In this document: positions 10,322 through 18,338 of the stretch, piece after piece
Numbering within the stretch: position 1 is the stretch's first letter
Layout of the letters: each line of letters opens with the position of its first letter
Assembly (NCBI RefSeq): GCF_008634025.1
Contig: NZ_PDCM01000001.1
Location: forward strand, 4,248,501 to 4,312,500
Length of the DNA: 64,000 nt
Direction: 5' to 3'
Origin: Streptomyces albofaciens JCM 4342
GTDB lineage: Bacteria > Actinomycetota > Actinomycetes > Streptomycetales > Streptomycetaceae
Made by a program: the position numbers and the translations under genes
The notes under the pieces: generated by a model
Database searches by the model: none
The model's input: only the letters and a program-made list of their open reading frames with translations
Told to the model about the DNA's origin: nothing

Positions 10322-11316
10322 GCGTCGCGCTGCGCACCACGGCCACCCACCTGCCGGGCCGGACCGCCCTGGCAGACCTGCCGGAGCTGGCCGAACTGGA
10401 CGCCGCCGAACGGGCCGCGTGCCTGTCCCTCGGCATCGACCAGGTGGCCGTCGGCCCGGACCTGTCGGCGGTGGACCTGGCGGCCCGTGCCGGGCGGCAG
10501 GCGCTCGCCACGGCGGGGCTGGACCCGGCCGGGCTGGACGGCCTGATCCTGATCGAGCCCCGGGCGCCGGAGGCGTTCTCCACCTCCGAGGCGACCCGGC
10601 TGCAACGGCTCCTCGGCGCCGGCCGGGCGTGGGCGTTCTCGGTGGGCGGCCTGGGCTGCGCCTCGGTGGTACCCGCCCTGCTCGCCGCCGCCGGACGGCT
10701 CGCCACCGATCCGGCCGCGGCGCACATCCTGGTCGCCCACGGCAGCAAACCGGTCACCGCGCGCCGCTACCGGCACCCGGTGACCGTCAACGGCGACAGC
10801 GGCCAGGCCGTCCTGGTCTCCCGGGACGGGCCGCTGCGCGTCCGCGACATCCTGCTGGAGACCAGCGGCACCTACTGGGACCTCTTCCACGTCGACTACC
10901 GGGGCCGGGCACCGGACCAGTGGCGCGAGGAATGCACCGACGTCCCCACGTACGCGTTCCGGCTCGCGGTGGAGTCCAGGAAGCGGATCGCGGCGCTGAC
11001 CGGCCGGCTGCTGGAGCGCAACGGCCTGGACCGGGACGCGGTCTCCTGTTACGTCGGGCAGAACCTGTCCACCGCCGCGCACCGCATCGTCGCCGAGTCA
11101 CTGGACGCCCGGCTCTCCGACGCGTGCGCCGACAACCTGCGCCGCAACGGCCACCTCGGCCCCAACGACGCCCTGTTCAACCTCACCACCGCCCTGGACC
11201 GCGGGGAGCTGCCCGAAGGCGGGCTGGCCGTCGTCCTCAACATGAGCCCGGCGGCGGCGTGGAGCGCGATGCTCGTCGAACACGGGGCGGGGGAGGGCGG
11301 GACCGTCTGCCTCTGA
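10318..11316 (+). CDS. KAS III-like (FabH-family) acyl-transferring enzyme of the assembly line
   Basis: The start codon overlaps the stop of the PKS-NRPS gene (ATGA), so the two are translationally coupled. The 332-aa product has the thiolase-fold layout of 3-oxoacyl-ACP synthase III, with a candidate nucleophile C114 in GGLGCAS. The usual FabH His motif (HQAN) reads GQNL around residue 247, and the final Asn motif is replaced by a stretch with H279 and D284. That departs from a housekeeping condensing enzyme. It recalls KAS III-like acyltransferases of natural-product pathways such as CerJ and ChlB3, which use Cys-His-Asp. Offloading, esterification or acyl transfer on the NRPS-PKS product are all possible; the role is inferred from position. 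Confidence 0.8.
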   Translation: MSVALRTTATHLPGRTALADLPELAELDAAERAACLSLGIDQVAVGPDLSAVDLAARAGRQALATAGLDPAGLDGLILIEPRAPEAFSTSEATRLQRLLGAGRAWAFSVGGLGCASVVPALLAAAGRLATDPAAAHILVAHGSKPVTARRYRHPVTVNGDSGQAVLVSRDGPLRVRDILLETSGTYWDLFHVDYRGRAPDQWREECTDVPTYAFRLAVESRKRIAALTGRLLERNGLDRDAVSCYVGQNLSTAAHRIVAESLDARLSDACADNLRRNGHLGPNDALFNLTTALDRGELPEGGLAVVLNMSPAAAWSAMLVEHGAGEGGTVCL

Positions 11317-11325
11317 AGGGGCCGT

Positions 11326-12276
11326 TCAGTCTGTCGGCCGCCGCGGCGGCCGCGCCCGCAGCGCCGTACCGCGCCGGTGCAGATCCTCCAGGGCGTTCAG
11401 CAGGATGGTGCGCTGGTGCCATTCGAGCCAGCGGCCGGCCTGGGCGGCCACTCCCTCCAGGGCGGTGGCCTGGGCCCGGGTGAGTTCCTGGTTCTCCCGG
11501 GGGAGGTGGAGCGAGAACACGCCGACGGTCCGGCCGGTGGCCGAGAGCATCGGGATGCTGTGCGCGGTGCGGCTGCCCACCGACAGGATCATCTCCCGGG
11601 CCGGTTCGCCGACCACCGGATCGGTGGCGATGTCGGAGACGACGCGGACCTGGCGCCGGGCGGCGAGGAAGCAGGGCGTGCCCTCCTCGACCAAGGCGAA
11701 GAAGTCCAGGAATTCCTCACTGAGCCCGTAGTGGTGCTCCATCCTCAGCCCCACCGCCGGCTCCATCGTCTGCAGGTCGCCCATCGACGCGTCGGTGAGC
11801 GACAGCGCCTGGTGCAGCACCTGCTTCAGTACGGTGCTGCGGTTGACCTTGTCCGGCCGGTGGCCGGGCAGGAACCGCAGCGCCGGCGGGGTCCGGCCGG
11901 AACGGCCCGGAAACCACAGGCCCCGCTCCTCATCGGGCCGGGGCACGGACACCACGGCGGACGCCAGGGAGCGCAGCTTCATGTTGTGCTGTTGTGAACA
12001 GCGCTTCATCAGCTCGAACGCGCTCTCCGCGTCCGGCAGCCGGTAGCGCTCCTGGAGCATGCCCTGCGCCTGGGATATCAGCGGATGCGCGACCAGCTTG
12101 CCCCGCAGGTCGCGCACCTCGCGGCGCAGCCGGTCCAGCTCCGCCTGCCGGTCGTCGTCCGGGCTGCCGTCCGGGCCGCCCTCCCGGCTGCCGTCCGGGC
12201 CGCCGTTCGCGCTGGGCGCTACGGCGGCCGCGTCCGGCACGTACGCTGAGGACGGCGGGTCCTCCGGCTCCTGCAT
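11326..12276 (-). CDS. GAF and ANTAR domain regulator
   Basis: This 316-aa protein starts with a Gly/Pro/Asp-rich 45-residue tail. An ANTAR RNA-binding helical domain follows (about 50-105; LISQAQGMLQERYRLPDAESAFELM), then a GAF domain (about 155-300). ANTAR proteins act by antitermination on paired hairpins in nascent RNA; GAF domains sense small ligands or redox state. The order ANTAR-GAF is the reverse of the commoner GAF-ANTAR. It ends 9 bp from the end of the KAS III-like gene, in the opposite orientation, so whether it controls the NRPS locus cannot be told from position. The upstream gap of 215 nt leaves room for its promoter. Confidence 0.88.
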   Translation of the reverse strand: MQEPEDPPSSAYVPDAAAVAPSANGGPDGSREGGPDGSPDDDRQAELDRLRREVRDLRGKLVAHPLISQAQGMLQERYRLPDAESAFELMKRCSQQHNMKLRSLASAVVSVPRPDEERGLWFPGRSGRTPPALRFLPGHRPDKVNRSTVLKQVLHQALSLTDASMGDLQTMEPAVGLRMEHHYGLSEEFLDFFALVEEGTPCFLAARRQVRVVSDIATDPVVGEPAREMILSVGSRTAHSIPMLSATGRTVGVFSLHLPRENQELTRAQATALEGVAAQAGRWLEWHQRTILLNALEDLHRRGTALRARPPRRPTD

Positions 12277-12491
12277 GGCTTCTTCTCCCGGGTAGGGTCC
12301 GTTACCGGGGCGCCGGGAGCGGACAGTGGGCGACGGCCACCGGCGGCCCGGAAGGCGCCTCGACTTGCGAACCTAACCCATTCGGCGGTGGCGTCCCGCA
12401 CGGCGCGGGCGTTCCGGAGCCGTTGTGGCATGCGCCACCCGGTCCTCCGGCAGCGCGCCGGGCCGCGCCCTCGCCGGGCGGGCCCCGCAGC

Positions 12492-13166
12492 TCAGGGCCT
12501 GGGATCGGTGTGGCGCAGCCGGTGCGGGAACGCCTCCACGAGCGTCCCCCAGCCGCCGAGGGGGAAGAACACCGTCACCCACGACCCGTCGGCGAAGCCG
12601 ATCTCGTGGGTGCCGTGCCGTACGTCCTTGCGGTCCCGCAGCCAGGTGATGTCCCGGCGGGCGACGCCGTAGGCGGGCTCGGCGGCGCCCGCCACCTTCT
12701 TGCCGTCCGGGGCGAGCTGTACGCGCACCACCCGCAGGGCGTCCCCCGTGAGCAGCAGCACCGACAGGTACTTCTCCTCCGTACGCGGGCGCAGCGCCGC
12801 CGCCAGCCGCCCGGCGGCGCTCTCCCAGCCGCCGTGCCACTGCGCGCCGCGGTCCTCGCCCCGCCGGTCCCAGGCGTCCAGCGCCGCGTTGAAGGGGTTG
12901 ATCCGGTCCAGCGCCAAGTCGATCCGCTCCGCGCCGTTCAGCAGCCGGTCGGTGGCCCGGGGCCGGAGGCCGAAGGCGTCCACCCGGTACGGCTTCGGCG
13001 GCTGCGGCACCCGTTCGCCCGGCTCGACGGTGTGCCCGTCCACCACCGTCTCGCCGGGCGGCAGCAGCGCCGCCGCCCGCGCCTTGGCCGCGCGCAGGAG
13101 CGCGTGCCGGTCGGGCGGCGTCACCCATGCCTTGATCCCGGACCAGAGCGCCTCGCCGATCCTCAT
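12492..13166 (-). CDS. Conserved hypothetical protein of a WXG100-type operon
   Basis: Third gene of a three-gene operon read leftwards; its ATG overlaps the preceding stop (ATGA). The 224-aa product has no signal peptide. The C-terminal half (KYLSVLLLTGDALRVVRVQ followed by DITWLRDRKDVRHG and a strand-rich end) looks like a small PH-like beta-sandwich, but this is only a pattern impression. It always sits in the reading order carrier-like helical protein, long helical protein, this protein, so an accessory or immunity-like role for the neighbour at 13163-14119 is conceivable. Function unknown. Confidence 0.75.
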   Translation of the reverse strand: MRIGEALWSGIKAWVTPPDRHALLRAAKARAAALLPPGETVVDGHTVEPGERVPQPPKPYRVDAFGLRPRATDRLLNGAERIDLALDRINPFNAALDAWDRRGEDRGAQWHGGWESAAGRLAAALRPRTEEKYLSVLLLTGDALRVVRVQLAPDGKKVAGAAEPAYGVARRDITWLRDRKDVRHGTHEIGFADGSWVTVFFPLGGWGTLVEAFPHRLRHTDPRP

Positions 13167-14119
13167 CCGAACGCCTCCCGCACGGACTTCCCGGCCTGGT
13201 CGGGATGTTGGCCCATGCGCTCGTCGAAGCTCTGCGACGGCGGGCGCCTGCCGTACTCGTACGCCTCTTCCGCGAGCCCCGGGCCGTTCTCCGCGACGGA
13301 GCCCGTCACGGCACCGCCGATGTCGACACCGAGCACGCCCTTGGCCACCTTCTTTCCCTGTTTCCACGCCATGTACTGGGCCAGGTCGGACATCTCGGGC
13401 CGTTCGCCGCGCAGGAGATTCCCGGCGATCCGCTTCCGCGCGCCCTTCCACTCCTTGATCTTCGCCCGGTCCAGACCGCGCAGGTAACGGCGCAGCCGGG
13501 AGAGTTTGGCCAGGGCCTGTGTCCGGCGGGCGAGGTCGGCGAGCTTGTCGGCCAGCTTCGCCGCGATACGGGTCGCCTTGGCCGCCCGGTACGCCACGTT
13601 CGCCGCGCCCGCGAGCGGACCGATGGCCGCCGCCGCGCCCGCCGTGAGCACCGACAGGATCGCGGTGGTCGCGGCGGTGACCATCAGCGCCTCGACGATC
13701 TCCACCAGCAGGTCCGTCATCGCCTGCTCGGCGATGACGCAGGCCGCCGCCGCCATCTCCAGCAGCTCGGCGACGGTGTCCATGTCGTCGGCCTCGCCGA
13801 GCAGCGCCTGCTCGAAATCGGTCATGGTCGTGCTGAAGCCCTGGGCCGCCTCGCTCTCCCACACCCGCTCGACCGACTTGCGCTCGGCGACCAGGTCCGC
13901 CACCACGTCCCGCAGGTCGCGGGCCGCGTCGCGCCATTCCCGGGCGGTCTTCTCCAGCAGCTCGCTGTCACCGGTGACCCAGTCGAACCAGTCGTCGGCG
14001 CCGCACTGCTTGAGGATGCCCTTGATGACCTCGTCGAGGGTGGCGGCGAGGGGGTTGCTCCAGTCCAGGACGTAGTTGACGCGGTCGAGCGCGCTGCCCG
14101 CGGCCTGCCCGACGCCCAT
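13163..14119 (-). CDS. Long helical WXG100/LXG-like protein
   Basis: The ATG at 14119 overlaps the stop of the upstream small gene (ATGA). The 318-aa product is alpha-helical. In its first 130 residues it carries a pattern typical of ESX/type VII substrates (VWESEAAQGF, with W and an A-G-F helix break, inside two long amphipathic helices). A central Ala/Gly-rich hydrophobic stretch follows (about 150-200), then a basic C-terminal region rich in Lys and Arg. Such proteins are predicted secreted or toxin-carrier proteins of type VII systems, though no ESX ATPase is in the window. I see no recognised nuclease or other toxin motif at the C-terminus. Confidence 0.78.
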   Translation of the reverse strand: MGVGQAAGSALDRVNYVLDWSNPLAATLDEVIKGILKQCGADDWFDWVTGDSELLEKTAREWRDAARDLRDVVADLVAERKSVERVWESEAAQGFSTTMTDFEQALLGEADDMDTVAELLEMAAAACVIAEQAMTDLLVEIVEALMVTAATTAILSVLTAGAAAAIGPLAGAANVAYRAAKATRIAAKLADKLADLARRTQALAKLSRLRRYLRGLDRAKIKEWKGARKRIAGNLLRGERPEMSDLAQYMAWKQGKKVAKGVLGVDIGGAVTGSVAENGPGLAEEAYEYGRRPPSQSFDERMGQHPDQAGKSVREAFG

Positions 14120-14430
14120 CAGGCGCCGCCCCCGAAGCCGCGCGCCGTCTCGTCCTCGTTGGCGTCGTAGTTCTCCGCGGACCCGCGCACCGCCTCGGCG
14201 ACGGTGCGCAGCATGGCCGCGCTGTCCTCCAGGTCCGTACCGGACCGGTCCTTCTGGTCGATGTAGTCGGCGCGCAGACTGTTGGCCTCCGGCAGCTGTC
14301 CGAAGGTGCCGTCCGACAGATCCAGCGCGGCCGTACGACTGCGGATCTTCGCGATCCGGTCGGCCGCGCTCTCGGCGGCGCGCGCGTAGGCGCGCAGCGC
14401 GTCGCTCTCGACGTTGGTGCCCTGGCTCAT
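14119..14430 (-). CDS. Small WXG100-like helical protein
   Basis: The start MSQGTNVESDALRAYARAAES was chosen because a GGGGG stretch lies just upstream; the longer frame lacks a site. The 103-aa product is a two-helix protein of WXG100 size with a Gly-rich end. The turn reads DLSDGTFGQLPEANSLRADY rather than a clean W-x-G, so it belongs to the wider ESX-partner group rather than canonical EsxA/EsxB. First gene of a tightly overlapping operon with the genes at 13163-14119 and 12492-13166. The likely role is partner or chaperone of the longer helical protein. Confidence 0.75.
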   Translation of the reverse strand: MSQGTNVESDALRAYARAAESAADRIAKIRSRTAALDLSDGTFGQLPEANSLRADYIDQKDRSGTDLEDSAAMLRTVAEAVRGSAENYDANEDETARGFGGGA

Positions 14431-14566
14431 GAGACCCCCGTTGCCATTCCTTTGCCGACGCATGACACACGAGCCCGTGGCGTACGTCAATTCCGGCCCT
14501 GGTCAGCGGGGGTGTTGGCCCCTTTTTCGGTGGATGTGGGAATGGTCGCGGCCCCGGCCTCCGGTG

Positions 14567-17365
14567 TCAGTCGACCGGTTCCGCGGACGCCATCAGCCGC
14601 GCCAGTTCGGTCCGCGAGCGGACGCCCAGTTTGCGGTAGACGCGGGTGAGATGGGCCTCGACCGTCTTGCGGGAGACGAACAGGGAGACGGCCGCCTCGG
14701 TGTTGTTCAGGCCGCGCGCCACCGCGCGCGCCACCTGGAACTCCTGCGGCGTCAGCTGCCGCAGGGCGCCGTCGCGGGCGGCCGGAGCCGTCAGCGGGGC
14801 GCCGGTGGCCGCCAGTTCGCCGGCGGTCCGGCGGGCCCACGGCACGGCGCCCAGGCTCTCGAAGCGCGCCAGCGCCGAGGTGAGCGGGGCGCGGGCGGCC
14901 GCGGGGTGGCGGTAGCGGCGCAGCAGCTCCGCCTCGCACAGCAGCGTACGGGCCTGTTCGAACGGGTCCCGGGCGCGCTGGTGCGCGGTGAGCGCGGCGG
15001 CGAACGCGGCCCGCGCCGCCTCGTACGACTCGGCCAGCAGGCCCCGGCAGCGCGCGGCGGCCGCCTCCGGGGCGGCCAGCCCGGTGGCCCGCGCGCGCTC
15101 CTCCAGCCAGTCGGTGACCTCCGCGGCGCGCGTGGCGTCGCCCGCCCGCAACTGTGCCTCCGCGAGGTCGGCGGCGCACGGCACCACCAGCGGATTGCCC
15201 ACCTCTTGCGCGGTAACCAGCGCGAAACTCTGCTCCAACTGGTCGGCCGCGGCGCAGTGGTCGCCGTGCGCGAGGGCCGCCAGGCCCAGTGCGGCGGTCA
15301 GGTGCATCTCCAGGCAGCCGATGCCGTACCCGCCGATCTCCCGCCGTGCCCGGCTCACCTGCTCCTCGCACCGCACCCGGTCGCCGCGCAGCGCTTCCAG
15401 CCGCGCCAGACAGGCCAGGCTGTAGCCGACGCAGGAGATCTGGCCCAGCTCCTCCGACCAGTGCAGCGCCTCGGTGGCATCGCCGTACCCGGCAGTCCAG
15501 TGGCCGACGCGGGCCTCCAGATCGCTGCGCACGGCCAGGGTGAACGGCAGTACGCCGGGAGCGCTGTGCCGCCGGGCCGACTCGACGGCGGAGTTGAGCA
15601 GGCGGCGGCTGCGGTCGCGGTCCTCGACCCAGTTCCACGCCTGCCCGGCCAGCGCGTACAGCTGCTGATTGCGTACCGGATCACCCGTGCAGTGGCCGTC
15701 GGCCGCGTCCAGCATGGCCGTGCCCCGGTCGGTCTGCCCGGCCAGCGTCAGCGCGGACCCCAGCAGCGCCATGCTCAGCCAGCGGTCCGGGCCCGACTCC
15801 GAGGCCAGCCGGAACGAGTCCTCGGCCGTGCGCACCGCCGAGGCCACCCGGCCGTCCATGCTGGCGGGCACCACCGCCTCCGCGAGCAGGACGCACGCCC
15901 GTACGGCATCGGTGCGGCGGATGTTGCGCGCCGCCTCGACGAGCAGTTCATAGGCGCGGGCGGGCTCGCCGTTCCAGGTGTGGATACGGCCCAGCAGCAG
16001 TTCGATGTCGGCGCGCACGGTGGGCTCCGCGGTCGTGCGCAGGGCCTCCTCGCACCACTGCGAGCTGGACGCCGAACCGCCCAGGAAGGCGTCGGATGCG
16101 GCCCGGTGCAGCAGGCCGGCGCGGGCCGCCCGGTCCCCGGTGAGTTCCGCGGCGCGCCGCCAGGCGAGCGCGGACTCCTCGAACGCGCTGCGCCGGCGGG
16201 CCTCCTCCGCCGCCTCGGACAGGGCGGCGGCGGCCCGCTCGTCCGGGCCGGTGGCGGCGGACGCCCGGTACCAGGCGTGCAGCGGGCCGCGGGTGACCTC
16301 CGCGAGGGCGCCGAACGCGGCGAGCCGGTGCGCCAGCGGGGCCCGCCCGAGGACCAGCGGGCGCAGCACGGGGTGGCGGAAGTCCAGCCCGTCACCGGTC
16401 GCCGTCACCAGCCCGTCCTCCTCGGCCGGGCACAGCGCCTCCAGCGACAGACCGAGCACGGCGAGGGCCTCGCACAGCCCGGACAGCTCCGTCGACCGGT
16501 GCGCGGCGAGCACGGTCAGCGCCTGCCGGGTGGCCTCCGGCAGCGCGCGGATACGGGCCGACCAGGCCCGCTCCAGGTGCCGGCCGAGCGACGGCGGGTT
16601 GTGCATCGGCTGCTCGCCGCGCCGCTGTTCGGGGGTCAGGGAGCGGGCGGCTTCCAGGAGGGCGAGCGGGTTGCCGCCGCTGATCCTGACCAGCTCCGCC
16701 TCCACCGCCGGCGCGGCCACGACGCCGTGCTGCCGCAGCAGCTGACCGCACTCGCTCCGCGACAGCCCGGTGACCTCGACGGACGGCAGGCTGTACGGCA
16801 CGCCCGGCTCGCCGTGGTCCTCCCGCGAGGTGAACGCGAGGGCGACCCGCTCGCCCGCCACCCGCCGCGCGATGAACAGCAGCACCCGCTGCGAGGACGG
16901 GTCCACCCACTGGAGGTCGTCGACGAGGACGGCCACCGGCCGCCTCTCGCCGAGCGCGGCCAGCACGTTCAGCGCGCCCATGCAGGCCGCGTACGGATTG
17001 GCCAGCGGCTCGCCCGAGAGGGCCAGACATGATTCCAGCGCCGCGCGCTGCACCCCGGGGAGTTCCCTGAATTCCGCATCAAACGGGAGCAACAGGTCGG
17101 CGAGGGCCGCGAACGGCAGGACCGTCTCGGACTCGATGCCGCGCGCCCACAGCGCGGCGTCCCCGGCCTGCTCGGCCGCGTACTCCAGCAGCGCCGTCTT
17201 GCCCACCCCGGGCTCACCCCACAGCAGCAGCGCCGCGCCCCCGTCCGCCCCCGCCGCCAGGAGGTCGTCGATCAGACGGCGCTCGCGCCCGCGGCCCACG
17301 AGGCCCGGGCCCGCCGGGCGGGCGGGCCGGGACCAGCCGGAAGGAGTCCGTTGTCTGCCGTCCAT
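14567..17365 (-). CDS. LAL-type LuxR family transcriptional regulator (AAA ATPase + LuxR HTH)
   Basis: This 932-aa protein has the full LAL layout. An N-terminal ATPase carries Walker A GEPGVGKT (about 48-55) and Walker B VAVLVDDLQWVD. A long helical TPR-like middle follows, and a C-terminal LuxR helix-turn-helix (about 870-925; LTPQEFQVARAVARGLNNTEAA, VSRKTVEAHL). LAL proteins are ATP-dependent activators often found in or beside antibiotic clusters. It is divergent from the CYTH/CHAT operon, separated by 193 bp that must hold both promoters, so it could regulate that operon, the WXG-like operon downstream or the NRPS locus. The ATG lies 6-10 nt after a G-rich Shine-Dalgarno. Confidence 0.95.
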   Translation of the reverse strand: MDGRQRTPSGWSRPARPAGPGLVGRGRERRLIDDLLAAGADGGAALLLWGEPGVGKTALLEYAAEQAGDAALWARGIESETVLPFAALADLLLPFDAEFRELPGVQRAALESCLALSGEPLANPYAACMGALNVLAALGERRPVAVLVDDLQWVDPSSQRVLLFIARRVAGERVALAFTSREDHGEPGVPYSLPSVEVTGLSRSECGQLLRQHGVVAAPAVEAELVRISGGNPLALLEAARSLTPEQRRGEQPMHNPPSLGRHLERAWSARIRALPEATRQALTVLAAHRSTELSGLCEALAVLGLSLEALCPAEEDGLVTATGDGLDFRHPVLRPLVLGRAPLAHRLAAFGALAEVTRGPLHAWYRASAATGPDERAAAALSEAAEEARRRSAFEESALAWRRAAELTGDRAARAGLLHRAASDAFLGGSASSSQWCEEALRTTAEPTVRADIELLLGRIHTWNGEPARAYELLVEAARNIRRTDAVRACVLLAEAVVPASMDGRVASAVRTAEDSFRLASESGPDRWLSMALLGSALTLAGQTDRGTAMLDAADGHCTGDPVRNQQLYALAGQAWNWVEDRDRSRRLLNSAVESARRHSAPGVLPFTLAVRSDLEARVGHWTAGYGDATEALHWSEELGQISCVGYSLACLARLEALRGDRVRCEEQVSRARREIGGYGIGCLEMHLTAALGLAALAHGDHCAAADQLEQSFALVTAQEVGNPLVVPCAADLAEAQLRAGDATRAAEVTDWLEERARATGLAAPEAAAARCRGLLAESYEAARAAFAAALTAHQRARDPFEQARTLLCEAELLRRYRHPAAARAPLTSALARFESLGAVPWARRTAGELAATGAPLTAPAARDGALRQLTPQEFQVARAVARGLNNTEAAVSLFVSRKTVEAHLTRVYRKLGVRSRTELARLMASAEPVD

Positions 17366-17558
17366 GTCGCCCCCCGGGCGCTCGCAGATGCCGTATGCGG
17401 CTCGTAGTCGGCGCCGGGACCATCATGCCCCCCGCCACAGCAGCCCTGAAGGGTCCGCGCATATGTGGGGAGGTCCCCGAAGCAGGGGAGGGACGGCGGG
17501 AGTTGAATGGCGGCACGCGCGGACGGAGAACGCGGACGGCGAACTCGGGGGGCAGGTC

Positions 17559-18317
17559 ATGACAGGCTCCGCAGAACCCGGTCACCGGCTGGATTCGGTC
17601 GAGATCAAGGTCACGTTCTCCGACGCGCGGGCGGAGGTGGCCGCCAAGGCTCTGGCACCGGACGACGGGGGCGTCTGGTGCCAGGTCTTCTTCTGCGAGG
17701 GCCCCCGCCACCGGCCGGACGAACTGCCGCTGCTGGAGGCCGGGCTGATCCTGCGCCTGCGCACACGCGAGGACGACGAGGGCGACTCCACGGTCAAGCT
17801 CCGGCCCTGCCGCCGGGCCCGGGTCCCCCGCCACTGGCTCGACTTCCACCGGAACGGCGACGACGAACTCCGCCTGGAGAGCGACTGGTCGGGCGAGCGC
17901 CAGGTGCTCTCGGCCGCGCTGACCCGTACCCGCGACCGCCGCACCATCGACGCGGTGACCGGCGGGCGGCGGCCGCTGCGCACCGCCTTCTCCCACGCCC
18001 AGGAGCGCTTCCTGGCCGACTGCGCGGACCTGCCCGTCGACTTCCGCGAGCTGACCGTGTACGGGCCGGTGCGCGCCGAACGCTGGCGCGGCGTCCGCCG
18101 CCGGCACCACGAACTGACCGTCGAGCGCTGGTCGCTGACCTCGCGCGGCGGACCGCCGCTCGCCTGGCTGGAGGTCTCCGAGCGGGTGGAGCCGGCGGGC
18201 GCGGAGGTGGTCCGGGCGTCGCTGCTGGCCCTGCTGCGCCACCTGGACCTGCAGCCGGACCTCGCCCAGCAGACCAAGACCCGGCGCGTCCTGGAGGCGC
18301 TGACGAGAGACGCGTGA
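17559..18317 (+). CDS. CYTH-like (triphosphate tunnel fold) protein
   Basis: The ATG at 17559 follows GGGGGGCAGG; the product is 252 aa. Strands with alternating charged residues match the CYTH/thiamine-triphosphatase fold: VEIKVTF near the N-terminus, LILRLRTRED, DSTVKLRPC, RLESDW, FRELTVYGPVRAERWR, HHELTVERWSL and LAWLEVSE. CYTH proteins bind or hydrolyse triphosphate-bearing nucleotides or polyphosphate with divalent metal. It is the first gene of an operon; the next, a CHAT protease, starts 21 nt after its stop. A nucleotide-sensing or signal-hydrolysing role next to the protease is inferred. The fold assignment is by eye and moderately firm. Confidence 0.72.
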   Translation: MTGSAEPGHRLDSVEIKVTFSDARAEVAAKALAPDDGGVWCQVFFCEGPRHRPDELPLLEAGLILRLRTREDDEGDSTVKLRPCRRARVPRHWLDFHRNGDDELRLESDWSGERQVLSAALTRTRDRRTIDAVTGGRRPLRTAFSHAQERFLADCADLPVDFRELTVYGPVRAERWRGVRRRHHELTVERWSLTSRGGPPLAWLEVSERVEPAGAEVVRASLLALLRHLDLQPDLAQQTKTRRVLEALTRDA

Positions 18318-18338
18318 TCGCACGCGGGAGGTAGCGGT

